Source of the DNA: Drosophila pseudoobscura
Lineage: Eukaryota; Arthropoda; Insecta; Diptera; Drosophilidae
Length of the DNA stretch: 64,000 nt
NCBI RefSeq assembly: GCF_009870125.1
Contig: NC_046680.1
Coordinates: 20,355,501-20,419,500, forward strand
Reading direction: 5' to 3'
Each line of letters starts with the position of its first letter. Positions within the stretch are counted from its first letter, which is position 1. Below the pieces are notes generated by a model that had not been told where the DNA came from, ran no database searches, and worked only from the letters and a program-made list of their open reading frames with translations. The position numbers and the translations under genes were made by a program. Positions 1 to 9,846 of the stretch are shown in pieces.

Positions 1-1495
1 TTGAGTTTGTTCGTTTTGGCTGATTTGATTAGCCTAGATTTGCTGGTGGTCTCGGTGTTCTATGCAAATTAGTTGTGTGATTATCGCGAAAATTGGCAAA
101 CCCCCGACGAAACCCCCAGACAAGACCCACCCCGAGTAGTTTTTCCGAGTCGGACGTGCGTGATGGGCTTCCCTTTGGCCGCCGTGCACTTGGGAAATCT
201 TCCACGCATATGAGTAACACTTTTATTAGCAGAGGAAAATTTGCATTTTAAAGCAGTTGCCGCCACGTGAGCCTCAGCCAGGAAGGGGCGGGGTTGGAGT
301 GGACTGGGGCTGGGATTCGAAAAGTATATCTCTGATGAGGAAGCGTGTGTGTTGCCTTTGAATTTACGCCTTGACGCCTCATCGATGAGTCCGGGGGCTG
401 TTAATGAGGAGAAGGTGTATGACCAAGAGCTCTACATGACATCCTTCATGCTGTCAATCAGGTTTCAATGAACCTCCTTCGCACTATCCATCCGGACATT
501 CCATCTTTATTAGGAGTTGTCTTCCACCGAGCAGGATGACGCAAGAGCCGCATCGAACTCACTCAAACATGTTGCATTGCCCCTACAACAGAGCCGAAGC
601 TAGGGGCTCACCACCACCCCACTGCCGCCCACCCGTAGCCGAGAGGACTCGGATGTGGACTCTCGTTGGTTGGCTGGCTGGCCGTGTGGCTCTCTCTCTG
701 AGCGACATTCCTGGCACCTACCCAAGGCCCTGGCAACTGGCAACGCCCCGAAACGTGACCGAATCGCATCGGAGGCGGGCACGCGCCTCAGATGGCGGAA
801 GTTGGCCGTGGAATCAGCCACGCTGCAACGGACTACGACTCGTAGGATTTTCCCTCAATTTATCCTTTTTGTTCCTTTGAATCCCCGTATTGACTTTTTC
901 CCCAAAACTGCGATTGGCTGCCGACCCCTTCCCTGGCGGCGACTCTGTCTGGCGCTGATTCTTGCGGGGGCCTTGTTTTCGAGGGCAGGGATGCGATTCC
1001 TGTCGCTTGTGGAAACTTTGAAGCACTTGTTTACGATCTGAAGTGCATTTGCTTGGGCTGTCATAATTTGGGGGCTGCTGTGGCTCTGGCTGTGCCGTGC
1101 AGCCAGACCCATCGATAGGGATCTCGACAAGTGTGAAAAGTTTTCCACTTGACGGTGTCGACGGTACTGCCGGTACTGCCGGTACGGAATCTCAGCTGTT
1201 AAGTTCCTTGGTTATGCTAATGAGGCAAACTTTTCCACTTCGATTCTAGCTCCTGTTGTTCTGTCTTTAATTGAAAGTTCTATGGCTCTTGTGATTGTCT
1301 GTTTGCCTCAAGAGTGGGGTCAAAAGTTGAAGTTCTCTGCAGATGAGAATGGCTGAGCGCCAAGGTCAGTCTTCTCCACACGCAATGAAACCCCACCCAG
1401 GGGAAAACCACACCCCCACTTCCTCTGTGTCGAACAAGCAAATCATATTTGGAGCCCCAGTCAAGCGATAAGATAGCATCACGCATCTTCTATCA
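1..1495. other. 5' flank of the deacetylase gene, no gene seen
   Basis: No open frame here has a convincing start, splice sites and codon bias together. Open stretches at about 540-1040 overlap in several frames and on both strands without protein-like features. GATA-type motifs occur close to the downstream promoter and are listed separately. Confidence 0.6.
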
Positions 1496-1505
1496 AGGTT
1501 ATAAG
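1467..1505 (+). promoter_or_regulatory. GATA motifs and TATA-like box of the chitin deacetylase gene
   Basis: GATAAG at 1467-1472 and an overlapping AGATAG at 1471-1476 lie just upstream of TATAAG at 1500-1505. The TATA-like box is about 50 bp before the ATG at 1553, so transcription should start near 1530. GATA factors are known to drive midgut genes in flies, which fits a gut-type deacetylase. The role of these particular sites is inferred. Confidence 0.5.
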
Positions 1506-1552
1506 AACGTCGAAGAGCCCCACAGGCGGAGAATTAAGGTGGCTTTCCCAGC

Positions 1553-2908
1553 ATGAAGTGTTCTACTCTCCTCATACTCAGCGTGCTGCTGTGCGCGGTC
1601 CTGCTCGGCGCTGCCCAGAAGCAGTCCGGCAAGTCCAAGGCCAAGAAGCTGAAGAACAAGCAGAAGGCCCCCGCCGATCAGCCGAAGGAGCTCGTCCTGC
1701 CCTTGGCGGAGAGCTGCAAGGCCGCCAACTGCAAGCTGCCCGAATGCCGCTGCTCGGACACGGTCCTGCCGCGCTCCAAGTTCCAAGGCAAAGAGAGTGA
1801 GATCCCCCAGGTACCCCCTCTAACCAACATCCAAGGTTTTTGGTGACTCTTCTCTAACTATTCGCGCAGTTCGTGACGATCACCTTCGACGATGCCGTGA
1901 ATGCGGTTAACTACGCCCAATACGAGCTGCTCTTCAGCGAGCTGACCAATCCCGATGGCTGTGTGGCCACCGGCACCTTCTTCCTGTCGCACGAGTACAC
2001 GGATTATGTCCGCGTGAATGCTCTGTATCGCGCTGGTCACGAGATCGCCCTGCACTCGGTCACCCACGGCGACGGAACGGACTACTGGCGGGCTGCGGAT
2101 GTGGCCACCATTGAGCAGGAGTTCGGCGACCAGCTGAAGATGCTCGAGTCCTTCGCCAAGGTGGACCCCAAGAGTGTGCAGGGCATGCGTCTGCCCTTCC
2201 TTCAGATTTCCGGCAACAACACCTTCGCGGCTGCCAAGCGCCTCGGCCTGAGCTACGACAGCTCCTGGCCGACGCAGCAGTTCAAGGACCCGGCCATGTG
2301 GCCCTATACCCTTGACTATCTTTCCAAGCAGGACTGTCAGATTGGCCCCTGTCCGGATGCTTCGATTCCCGGATTCTGGATCAATCCCATGGTGACCTGG
2401 ACCGATACCGAGGGCTACAGCTGCTCGATGATCGATGCCTGCGTCTATCCGCCCGAGGACAATGTGGAAGCTCTCTTCGCCTGGATGCTGGAGAACTTCA
2501 ACCGCCACTACGAGGGAAACCGTGCCCCCTTCGGAATGTACCTCCATGCGGCTTGGTTCGCTCGCGGCCGCAACTACTTTGCCGCCTTCAAGAAGTACGT
2601 TATGCCTTGCGAATCCTTTTAGGAATATCCCTTTTAAATATCCGCCTCCGTTTTAAAGATTTATTCACCATTTGAACACCTATCCGGACGTCTATCTGAC
2701 TGGCATTTCGCGCATGCTGGAGTACGTGAAGAAACCCGTGCTCGGAGCCCCCTTCAAGGGCTGCCCCGCCATGCCAGAGGCCGCCTGCCATGCGGTCCAG
2801 TGCCACGTCCAGAAGGTCTCCACCGGCGAGGAGCGCTACATGAGTGTCTGCGACAAGTGCCCGGCTGTCTATCCCTGGCTGGGGAATCCTTTAGGGCAGC
2901 AGCTGTAG
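1553..2908 (+). CDS. Cda9: Chitin deacetylase, gut-type (Cda9-like), three exons
   Basis: The product is a secreted carbohydrate esterase family 4 enzyme that should remove acetyl groups from chitin. Exons are 1553-1810, 1870-2594 and 2659-2908, giving 410 aa; all joins are GT-AG and keep frame (phases 0 and 2). A signal peptide covers about residues 1-21, then a Lys-rich linker and a small Cys cluster near 58-71. Catalytic motifs are present: TFDD (metal-binding Asp 93/94), His148-SVT-His152, RLPF near 193, DSSW near 216 and YLHAAW with His 312. There is no CBM14 or LDLa module, as in the insect midgut (group V) deacetylases, and the length fits that group. AATAAA at 2928-2933 ends the gene. 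The Cda9 symbol is from remembered family features; another group V member is possible. Confidence 0.85.
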
Positions 2909-2927
2909 GGAAGCAATCCTTCCGCCC

Positions 2928-2933
2928 AATAAA
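2928..2933 (+). terminator. Poly(A) signal of the chitin deacetylase gene
   Basis: AATAAA starts 20 bp after the TAG stop at 2906-2908. Confidence 0.8.
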
Positions 2934-2939
2934 GAGCAC

Positions 2940-3780
2940 AAAATAATGAAGCTGCCATGTCCTGGTGGGGTCTGGAGGGGTACACAGAGACACAAAGCAC
3001 GTCCCACACATGATCTCTGAGGCTATTTCCATGTGATGTCATGGCGCCGACCACGGACATCGCTGATAAATGACTCTAAATTATGTTTCCGGCCGTGAGG
3101 CGTCTAATTAACTCATTCAGGGCCCTACCCCTTGCGGTGTCTGCTATTCTCGCCTAAGTGAAGCCATATTTTGTGGCACCATCACGAATTAATACACCGC
3201 CGCCACCAGCCCCACAGAGGAGCCCTCTCCTTGCGGGTCCCTGCACCTGTTACCTGTAAATGACATCGGCCCTGGGCACGTCTGCACCAGCTCCAGCTCC
3301 AGCTCTATTGACATGTGTCTAGCCCCCAGTTCGGTTGCATTTTTGTTAATGGACCTCTAACTAATGACAGCCCTTGGGCTGCATATCAGTCAGAGGGTGC
3401 GGTGGTGGGCGGGATGCGGCTCCAATGCCCCACCCCACCTGGCGGTGACCGCTGGAAATTATGTATGCGGTTGACCGAGAGCATGCGCCTCTCTGGGGTA
3501 ATGTTAAATGGGGACACAGGTTAGACTTGTGGCACACCGCAACATATTGGCAGAGTCGATAGAGGCAGAGTTGGGGCAGACGGCAGCCGAAGGTCCTGCC
3601 TTTTACGTTTATCCAGATGGCTATTCAGGGAATACCCGTAGTTAAGGTTACGGACAAGACTTTTGCCACTTTTAGCCGAAAGTTTCACTGGGACTGGCTT
3701 GGGGAGAGAGTTCACTTCTGTCCGAATTTAAATTTCTCTATAAAACTACACAATTCTCTACTACTCCTCATATCTTTACA
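2940..3780. other. Intergenic, no gene seen
   Basis: This stretch separates the deacetylase gene from the first tail-peptide gene, which lies on the opposite strand. Short open frames on both strands lack signal peptides, splice context or codon bias. Confidence 0.6.
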
Positions 3781-3798
3781 ATTTATTCACTTGTTCAT

Positions 3799-4074
3799 TC
3801 ACTTGACACGCTTATGGCAATGTTTATTGGCCAGGACATAGCCGTGCGGACAGTTTGCCTCCAGGATGTTGTACGGCTGCACCTGCATCGTTCCATTTGG
3901 ACTATGTTCTGGCTGCTCAATGGGGAGCCCTTCATTGAGTTGGGTTGCATTGAAGTCAATCGCTTGGGCCTCGACGACTTCGCTGTCTGTGGTCGCAGTG
4001 GTCAGCAGTCGATTGTTGGCCAGAAGCAGCAGGAGCAGCGGGGCCAGACCGCTGACAATGTTATACGATCCCAT
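3799..4074 (-). CDS. Small secreted protein of the C-x2-G...C-H/R tail family (member 1)
   Basis: Single-exon frame of 91 aa. A signal peptide covers roughly residues 1-20 (Leu-rich core), followed by a short acidic and Asn-containing middle with two N-glycosylation sequons (NAT, NGT). The C-terminus holds CPHGYVLANKHCHK: Cys, x2, Gly, then a second Cys with ten residues between the cysteines, then a basic end. The same pattern ends six other genes in the next 7 kb. A TCAGTT initiator-like motif lies at 4119-4124 on this strand, about 45 bp before the ATG, and an AATAAA match lies at 3782-3787. Function is unknown; an extracellular peptide or structural secretion (immune, seminal fluid, glue or gut) is possible. 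The tail pairs one Cys with another and would suit a small disulfide loop. Confidence 0.75.
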   Translation of the reverse strand: MGSYNIVSGLAPLLLLLLANNRLLTTATTDSEVVEAQAIDFNATQLNEGLPIEQPEHSPNGTMQVQPYNILEANCPHGYVLANKHCHKRVK

Positions 4075-4129
4075 TGCGATTGATGGCCACGAATTGGTCT
4101 CGGCGAGGGTCTAGGTTTAACTGAGGCGA

Positions 4130-5620
4130 AATCAATGGAAGCAGTTGACCATTATGCCTACGCGGCCAAGACAATTGTGAAAGCAGTTAGTGGCTCATCG
4201 GGCAGGTGGGTGGGTACGAGGGCTCTTGAGATGATGATGAAACCGTTCCATTCGAAGGTTGCCCCGAAAGCGCATAGATCGGAACTGCTTTGATAGATTT
4301 CAATGAACATTTCTTCGACTGCCAAGAAAAATAAGTGAAATAATAAGCAAACAATGAGCAGACATCAGCCATCAGACCGCTGCTTTTCCGGATTTTATGC
4401 TTTTATGAAAATGAAGAAAATGCTTGAGAAAATCGCAACAAAAAGTGTGCAAATATTTGCTGATTACTTTTCGAAACTTGCACTGATTAACACAGCGCGG
4501 CCAGACGGTTGTCCTTTTGCCAGGAGCATCTTCAATTAGGGAGTTTTCCCCCCTACCTTGCCGCCCAAAATCTCCCCCCACTTGTTTAGCATAAATTTTG
4601 CATTCGCCTCTTGTCGGAGGGGGTGGGAGGAGGGGCAAAGGTTTTGTCGTAAATAAATGACTCTACGAGCCTGAGCCCTGCCCCAGCTGTCTGAGGCACG
4701 AAGAGGCATTATTTTAATGTTTTTTTATATACTACACGGAAAGAAAAAGGTTTCCAGTATTTAACCCAAGGTTGCCCCCCAACCCTCCCCCACACACTTT
4801 CAGTCCCACACAACAAATGACATTTTTATGTTTCAATTTTCGTTTGCCTCTCCTTTCACTTCGCGAAAATTATGCCGGCCCCGGCCCTCGTCCCGTTCGG
4901 TGTGATGATGATGATGATGATGCTGCTGATGGGGGCGGGGGAGGTGCTCCTCGTGAGGTTTTGGTGGTTGACAATAGAATTGTCAAAATTATTGGCCCCA
5001 AATTGGTGACATTTATTAGCCAGGTTCAGGTTACTTCATAAAAAGCCACTTAGGGGATGAGATACATGCAATATGTCGAGCCGGGGAGTACCTTACCCGA
5101 AGCCTCTAACGAGGCCATCCAATCATAGCTGGTAGTGTGTTGGAAGAGGCCTTAGCTCGATATCACATCTGTAATATATGTGTACAGAAATCCACAAAGT
5201 ATAACAAAGTTATTGATATTCTTTGCATACAAGTTGCCTTCCGACTTCCTTCGCTCTTACCTATGTATCCATCGATAATCACAACAGATCGACTGGTTCC
5301 ATTATCTCATCGCGACTGCCGCTGTGTTTACCTGAAGCCTTGATATTTATTCGAATTCGCTTTTTGAGTGCAGCTCCGAGCTTGCGGTTAATCGACCGAT
5401 TCGAGACTGCTCTCCCTGTCGCGCTCATTATTATACATTTCAATTATGCAAGAGTTTTATTTACTTAGTTTCCATGTTCACCTTATCGCCAAATACACTC
5501 TTGCCAGCAGCTGTGCTTGTCAGAAGTAGAACTTACAAGCAAACAAAGCTCTCTGGGACTGCGAGTGGGACTGGGGACTGGGGACTGAGTCTGGCTTCTC
5601 TCTGGGAGGGAGACTTGGGG
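4130..5620. other. Intergenic, no gene seen; short GAT repeat
   Basis: Between tail-family members 1 and 2. A short GAT repeat lies at 4903-4922 and several poly-C or poly-G tracts occur. No frame with a signal peptide or family tail was found on either strand. Confidence 0.55.
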
Positions 5621-5625
5621 GAGAC

Positions 5626-5631
5626 TCAGTC
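5626..5631 (+). promoter_or_regulatory. Initiator motif TCAGTC of tail-family member 2
   Basis: TCAGTC matches the arthropod initiator and is followed by TCGA. It lies about 70 bp before the ATG at 5700. The next gene has the same TCAGTCTCGA string about 70 bp before its ATG. No TATA box is evident. Confidence 0.45.
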
Positions 5632-5699
5632 TCGAGTGCGAAACTGGCTAGCGTGAACGTGTTTGCTGGGATTTGGCAAGCGAGGCAAACTTTTTAACG

Positions 5700-6239
5700 A
5701 TGGCAATTATACGGAAGAGGTTTCCCATGACGCTGTTGTTGTTTGTCTTGTTGTGGCTGGCGCTGGATCCGAGTGAGGCGGCCCGAGTGCCCAGCGATCG
5801 CGTGGTGTTTCCCACTGAACGCGGATCAGATGCAGCGGAGACCAGCCCCAAGCCTTGGGATCTAGGGCCAGTGATGAATCTGAATGAAATTCGAAATGCA
5901 ACTAAATCGAATCAAGTGCAACCCGGAAATGAATTCAAAAGCCGGGTAGGGCTACCGGTAGAGGAGCCAGTCCGTGGCGATATTAAAAGTGCAATGATTC
6001 CTGTTTCCAAGAATGCTACAGCCGAAACCCCTCCAGTATCTGAGAATGCAACTCTTTCCAGGAGTGAGGATAAGATGATAGCGTTCGAGACCGATAAAAA
6101 GATCGACGGAAATCGAACCGTACTGACAATGGCGCCCAAGGGCAGTGTCTTTATTGGACCAAGGATTACCCTCGAAAGCGTACGCATCTGTCCGGAGGGA
6201 TTCACCCTGAGCAACGACCACTGCCGCAAGAGTGCCTAA
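5700..6239 (+). CDS. Secreted protein of the C-x2-G...C-R-K tail family (member 2)
   Basis: Single exon, 179 aa. I chose the ATG at 5700 because it opens directly into a signal peptide (about residues 1-27, core LLLFVLLWLAL). Upstream codons in frame contain no other ATG near the initiator. The mature part begins with a VVFP block that member 3 also has. The middle is polar, with several N-glycosylation sequons (NAT, NAT, NRT). The end is ICPEGFTLSNDHCRKSA: the family tail with ten residues between cysteines and a CRK end. AATAAA lies at 6282-6287, about 40 bp after the stop. It is next to member 3 on the same strand and most similar to it at both ends. No known domain is recognised, and function is unknown. 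Confidence 0.8.
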   Translation: MAIIRKRFPMTLLLFVLLWLALDPSEAARVPSDRVVFPTERGSDAAETSPKPWDLGPVMNLNEIRNATKSNQVQPGNEFKSRVGLPVEEPVRGDIKSAMIPVSKNATAETPPVSENATLSRSEDKMIAFETDKKIDGNRTVLTMAPKGSVFIGPRITLESVRICPEGFTLSNDHCRKSA

Positions 6240-6281
6240 AATCGAGTATTTGTGTGGAATATGAACAGAAAGTTGCTTCTA

Positions 6282-6287
6282 AATAAA
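6282..6287 (+). terminator. Poly(A) signal of tail-family member 2
   Basis: AATAAA about 43 bp after the TAA stop. Confidence 0.75.
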
Positions 6288-6668
6288 GATATTATGAAAT
6301 CTAATGCCAAATTCGAAGGTAAAAAAAAGTATTATTGCATTAGAAACACCCAAAAACCCCGATGGCAATACTTAGTAAGCTAAATATTGGAATAATAAAT
6401 TATTAAGATACTTTCCACTCACAATGCTTTTAGTTAATTGTTTTCGCTGGTAAAAACATGTTCGTGACCCACTGTATTTGCTGGAAGCTTTGTTGCTTTG
6501 TTTACCTTTTTCTCTGAGAGTAAAGCTTCCCTTCTCTCAGTGTTGATCTTCATCTCTCTCGCTCTCGCAACCAACTCCGATTTCATTGTGTCCATTCTTA
6601 TCGCCATGATATATCTATAGCTGTTTCCGTGGGAAGATGATCATCATGGAACTGATTCCACACTCCGT

Positions 6669-6674
6669 TCAGTC
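6669..6674 (+). promoter_or_regulatory. Initiator motif TCAGTC of tail-family member 3
   Basis: TCAGTC followed by TCGA, about 70 bp before the ATG at 6740. Sequence and spacing match the motif before member 2. Confidence 0.45.
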
Positions 6675-6739
6675 TCGAAAGCTCCGTTGAAGCGACCAAA
6701 CGCTATCCGCTCTCCGCTATCCTCTATACAGAATACAAA

Positions 6740-7108
6740 ATGATGAAAACTGCAAACAGATCTCCCCAGTGGCTCTGGTGTCTGCTGCCTCTGGTGGTGT
6801 TGTGGGCCTGCACAGAGGCCAGAACGCGTCCCTGCATCAATGATTCGATTGTGTTTCCGCGTGACAACGACGATTCCGGAGCCGCAAAGGTGCCTGCCTG
6901 GATAGTGACAACAGCCAAACCTCCCACAGCCTCCACACCGACACCCAACGATTCCACAGAGCAGACCACGGATCGGTCCGAAGATTCCCTCAATGACACT
7001 GCCACGACCATTATCCCCATCATAGTCAATCGGATTCTGGTGGAAACTCTGCCGCGTTGTAAATCGGGCTTTGAGCTGCGGGCGAATCGCTGTCGAAAGT
7101 CGGCCTAA
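6740..7108 (+). CDS. Secreted protein of the C-x2-G...C-R-K tail family (member 3)
   Basis: Single exon, 122 aa. ATGATG opens the frame; the first ATG is used here. The signal peptide ends near residue 30 (core WLWCLLPLVVLWACTEA). The mature start carries a VFP block shared with member 2, and the middle is Thr/Pro/Asp-rich and probably O-glycosylated. The end is RCKSGFELRANRCRKSA, the family tail with ten residues between cysteines and the same RKSA ending as member 2. AATAAA is at 7176-7181. The two share tail, VFP block and promoter string, so a tandem duplication is likely. The middle is shorter than in member 2. Function is unknown. Confidence 0.8.
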   Translation: MMKTANRSPQWLWCLLPLVVLWACTEARTRPCINDSIVFPRDNDDSGAAKVPAWIVTTAKPPTASTPTPNDSTEQTTDRSEDSLNDTATTIIPIIVNRILVETLPRCKSGFELRANRCRKSA

Positions 7109-7175
7109 AGCCGGTCACAACAAAGTCTCCAGGGTGTCGTCTTCCATTGTGTAGTCTCTAAGACCGATGTTAGTC

Positions 7176-7181
7176 AATAAA
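7176..7181 (+). terminator. Poly(A) signal of tail-family member 3
   Basis: AATAAA about 68 bp after the stop. Confidence 0.7.
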
Positions 7182-7442
7182 GTGATATATGAATAGCATT
7201 ATTTCGCAGCTTTGTCTGAGTTTTGAGCGATGAGTTTTCGCTGATTTGGCAACTGTTTTTTTAGGCGATTCCAAAAACTACCTGGAAAATCCCACTGGAT
7301 GCCGGTCACGTTAGCTTTAATGGGGAGAAACTATGCGAGGGAAACCTTAGATTGTGTGAAGGTAATTACATTGTTTGAAATGCCACATCCCCCTGGCATG
7401 ACTCAAACCAGCTCTGAGGCCCGACTTCTCTCCCTCTTTCTT

Positions 7443-7470
7443 CCTCTCTCTCTCTCTCTCTCTCTCTCTC
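7443..7470 (+). repeat. (TC)n microsatellite upstream of member 4
   Basis: About 14 perfect TC units, roughly 70 bp upstream of the TCAGTC initiator. CT/GA tracts in fly promoters can bind GAGA factor; that role here is only inferred. Confidence 0.85.
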
Positions 7471-7539
7471 GCTCTATCTCCATCGATTAATTCCCTATCT
7501 GATGTCATGAACTCGGGGTTGGCAGCCTTCTGCCGCTTA

Positions 7540-7545
7540 TCAGTC
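7540..7545 (+). promoter_or_regulatory. Initiator motif TCAGTC of tail-family member 4
   Basis: TCAGTC about 125 bp before the ATG at 7669. Compared with members 2 and 3 the spacing is longer. Confidence 0.4.
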
Positions 7546-7668
7546 GTGCGAGCGGCGATCTATACAAAAATATTTATTCCAGCTTCACTAATCTTCGAGT
7601 CTCGGAAAGAGATCATCAGTCTCACTAGAGTGTTCCGCACAGAAGGAGGGTACGGGTGTGTTTCGAGA

Positions 7669-8993
7669 ATGTTTTCCAAACTCTTATCGCTGGGCCTGTG
7701 TCTGGGTCTGGGGCTCATCGCGCTATGTGCGCAGTTGGCCACCGCCCGTCCCCAGAATCCCTACTACGTGGAGAGCTCGCGCAGCGGCGAGGGCGGCTAC
7801 GGACAGTCCTCAAGGTAGGTCTCCACTCCCACTCTGATCCTAGCCTAAATTCTGACGTGTTTTCCAGGCATCAGCATCACAGTCATGGGCGAGGCCATGG
7901 ATCTGGCCCGGGATTCTCTGGCGGATATGGTCCTCCACAGCAGCCCGGGTTTGGTGGGAGGTTCCCACAACCATCGCCCCACTACGATCCCTATAACCAA
8001 CAGCCTGGCAGTCCCTTCCGCGGACAGCAGCCTGGGGGCTTCCGTCCCCACCCCGGACAGGGAGGCCGACATCGTGGTGGAGATTTCCACAGAGGACAAA
8101 ATGGATACCAACAGCCAGGAGGATACCAGCCAGGACAAGGTCAAGGAGGATTCCAGCAGCCAGGTGAAGGAGGTTTCCAGCAGCCAGGACAAGGCCAGGG
8201 AGGATTCCAGCAGCCAGGACAAGGTCAGGGAGGATTCCAGCAGCCAGGGCAAGGTCAAGGTGGATTCCAGCAGCCAGGACAAGGTCAAGGAGGATTCCAG
8301 CCGCCAGGACAAGGTCAGGGAGGATTCCAGCAGCCAGGGCAAGGTCAGGGAGGATTCCAGCAGCCAGGACAAGGTCAAGGAGGATTCCAGCAGCCAGGAC
8401 AAGGTCAAGGAGGATTCCAGCAGCCAGGACAAGGTCAAGGAGGATTCCAGCAGCCAGGACAAGGCCAGGGAGGTTTTCAGGAGCCAGGTCAAGGTCGAGG
8501 AGGATTCCAGCGGCCAGGTGAAGGAGGATTCCGTCAGCCGGTGGCAAAACAACCAGACAGTCCTGGAAATTCTCATCCAGATCAAGATGAGGGCTTTCAG
8601 AAGCCGCAGCCAGGAAGTGGAGGGAATCCCATCCAGCCTCGTCCAGGCACTGACGGCGAGGATTTCTCCCAGTTTCACTTCCAGACACCCAACACGGTAC
8701 AGCCCCGACCAGGTCAAGGTCAAGAGCAGTCCGGGCATGGGGGCAGCACCATCCAGCCGAGACCAGGAGGTGGCTCTTCCCCGACTGATGATGGCGATGC
8801 TTTGAAGGATATTTTCAACACTCACGACTTCCTGTCGCCCAGCCTGAATCAAGGCGGAGGCCACAGGGATCCCAAGTCGGAGACCGAGGATGCCGTACCG
8901 TCATCCGTTAACCAGCGCAATCTCTTCAATACGGATCCCATTTGCACGGACGGAACCGTTCTCATGGCGGGACGTTGTCGCAAAGCGGCCTAG
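7669..8993 (+). CDS. Secreted Gln/Gly/Pro-repeat protein of the C-R-K tail family (member 4)
   Basis: Two exons, 7669-7814 and 7868-8993 (GT-AG, phase 2), 423 aa. The signal peptide (about 1-26, core [14 protein letters not shown]) is followed by a short exon-1 segment. Exon 2 opens with a His/Gly-rich stretch. Next come about a dozen near-perfect 10-aa units of the type [10 protein letters not shown], at about 8110-8530. A less regular Pro/Gly region with PRPG repeats follows. The end is [17 protein letters not shown], the same tail as its neighbours. The protein looks like an extended, Gln-rich secreted structural or glue-like polymer joined to the family tail. The 30-bp unit should vary in copy number between individuals. 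AATAAA lies at 9090-9095. Partner and role are unknown. Confidence 0.85.
8110..8530 (+). repeat. 30-bp coding tandem repeat in member 4
   Basis: Roughly thirteen units with core GGATTCCAGCAGCCAGGACA vary by a few bases (AAGGTCAA or AAGGTCAG). The unit is a multiple of three, so frame is kept, and neighbouring units are more alike than distant ones, as expected from slippage or unequal exchange. Confidence 0.9.
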
Positions 8994-9067
8994 GGCAACG
9001 GCAACGGCAACATGGGAGCTATCATGACTGGTCGTTTTGTATGTCAACATCTATTTTCATAAATGCA

Positions 9068-9358
9068 TCATACAGTTGTCTTTTTTAACAATAAAATTGG
9101 CTTTATTCTGAGTAATCGAAATTGGAGAGAGAGAAAATGAGAGTACACGCGATATGTCATACCCACGATAAGATTGCTATCTAATCGGAGAGGAAAACAT
9201 CGAAATTTGAAGCGCTTCTGGAAATTCGCGCTTAGCCAACCACACAACAAATGCGTCATAAGATTATCAATGTAATCGATTACCAATACCTGGAACTCAA
9301 TGGAAACGATACAAAAAGAAAGCAATATCAATACCGTCGTCAATTTAACGGGGAACAC
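9068..9358 (-). CDS. Possible small secreted protein, antisense to the end of member 4
   Basis: A 96-codon frame opens with a good signal-peptide-like start (MFPVKLTTVLILLSFCIVS). It also contains a possible mini-intron: a GT after codon 23 and a TTTCCAG acceptor about 70 bp on. Codon usage is poor (many TTA and ATA). No family tail is seen, although two Cys lie 15 residues apart. It overlaps the 3' end of member 4 on the other strand. It may be a chance frame. Confidence 0.2.
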   Translation of the reverse strand: MFPVKLTTVLILLSFCIVSIEFQVLVIDYIDNLMTHLLCGWLSANFQKRFKFRCFPLRLDSNLIVGMTYRVYSHFLSLQFRLLRIKPILLLKKTTV

Positions 9359-9560
9359 ATTCGAGTGAAGGCACGTTGGCGACCAGTGTCATAATTCCCC
9401 CCGAAGATTGCACACAAGTCTTCGCTTTCCGCTGTCCGCTGCTCGCTATCTGCTGTCCGCTAAGTGATGTACTCCAGATAAGAGGTGCACCCTCAGGTCG
9501 TCTATTCAACAGAAACTACGCCTCACATGAGCAGCTAGCATTCACCGGATTCGGCCAAAG

Positions 9561-9695
9561 ATGAAGCTGGTCAGTGGGAAATTCCTGCTGATTTCGGTGG
9601 TATTCCTGTGGCTTCTCTGCACAGTCAGCGCTGCCGCCGCCAGATGTCCGAAAGGTTATTACATCTTTGTAGGGCGATGCAGGAAGCCAGCCTGA
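9561..9695 (+). CDS. Minimal member of the C-R-K tail family, 44 aa (member 5)
   Basis: Single exon of 45 codons. The signal peptide (about residues 1-24, core LLISVVFLWLLCTVSA) is followed almost at once by the tail RCPKGYYIFVGRCRKPA, with ten residues between cysteines. The mature product would be only about 20 residues, that is, the family motif alone. This shows that the tail, not the repeat-rich middle, is the conserved unit. The ATG follows a good context (CCAAAG). A TCAGGTC string about 66 bp upstream resembles the initiators of members 2 and 3. ATTAAA at 9734-9739 may be the poly(A) signal. A short secreted peptide with one disulfide loop is the simplest reading. Confidence 0.75.
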   Translation: MKLVSGKFLLISVVFLWLLCTVSAAAARCPKGYYIFVGRCRKPA

Positions 9696-9846
9696 ACGGC
9701 GGGCAGCTCCCACTCACACTTAATAATTTTTGGATTAAAACTTGAATATAGTATATTTTTAAAACCCATGAAAAAAAAACAAAGTTTAAGGCACATTATT
9801 GTCGGCTAAATAAACATCGGACCCGTATGCAGTTCGTTGCATTCCG

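Noticed and set aside
655-1148. Overlapping open frames of 97-128 codons on both strands
   Set aside because: No codon bias, signal peptide, splice context or promoter; the frames shadow one another.
7840-8864. Long antisense Leu/Ser-rich frames over member 4
   Set aside because: They arise from the stop-free 30-bp repeat read backwards and have no independent support.
9575-9584. GGGAAATTCC, an NF-kappaB-like site
   Set aside because: It lies inside the coding sequence of member 5 (Gly-Lys-Phe-Leu codons), so it cannot be taken as a regulatory site without more evidence.
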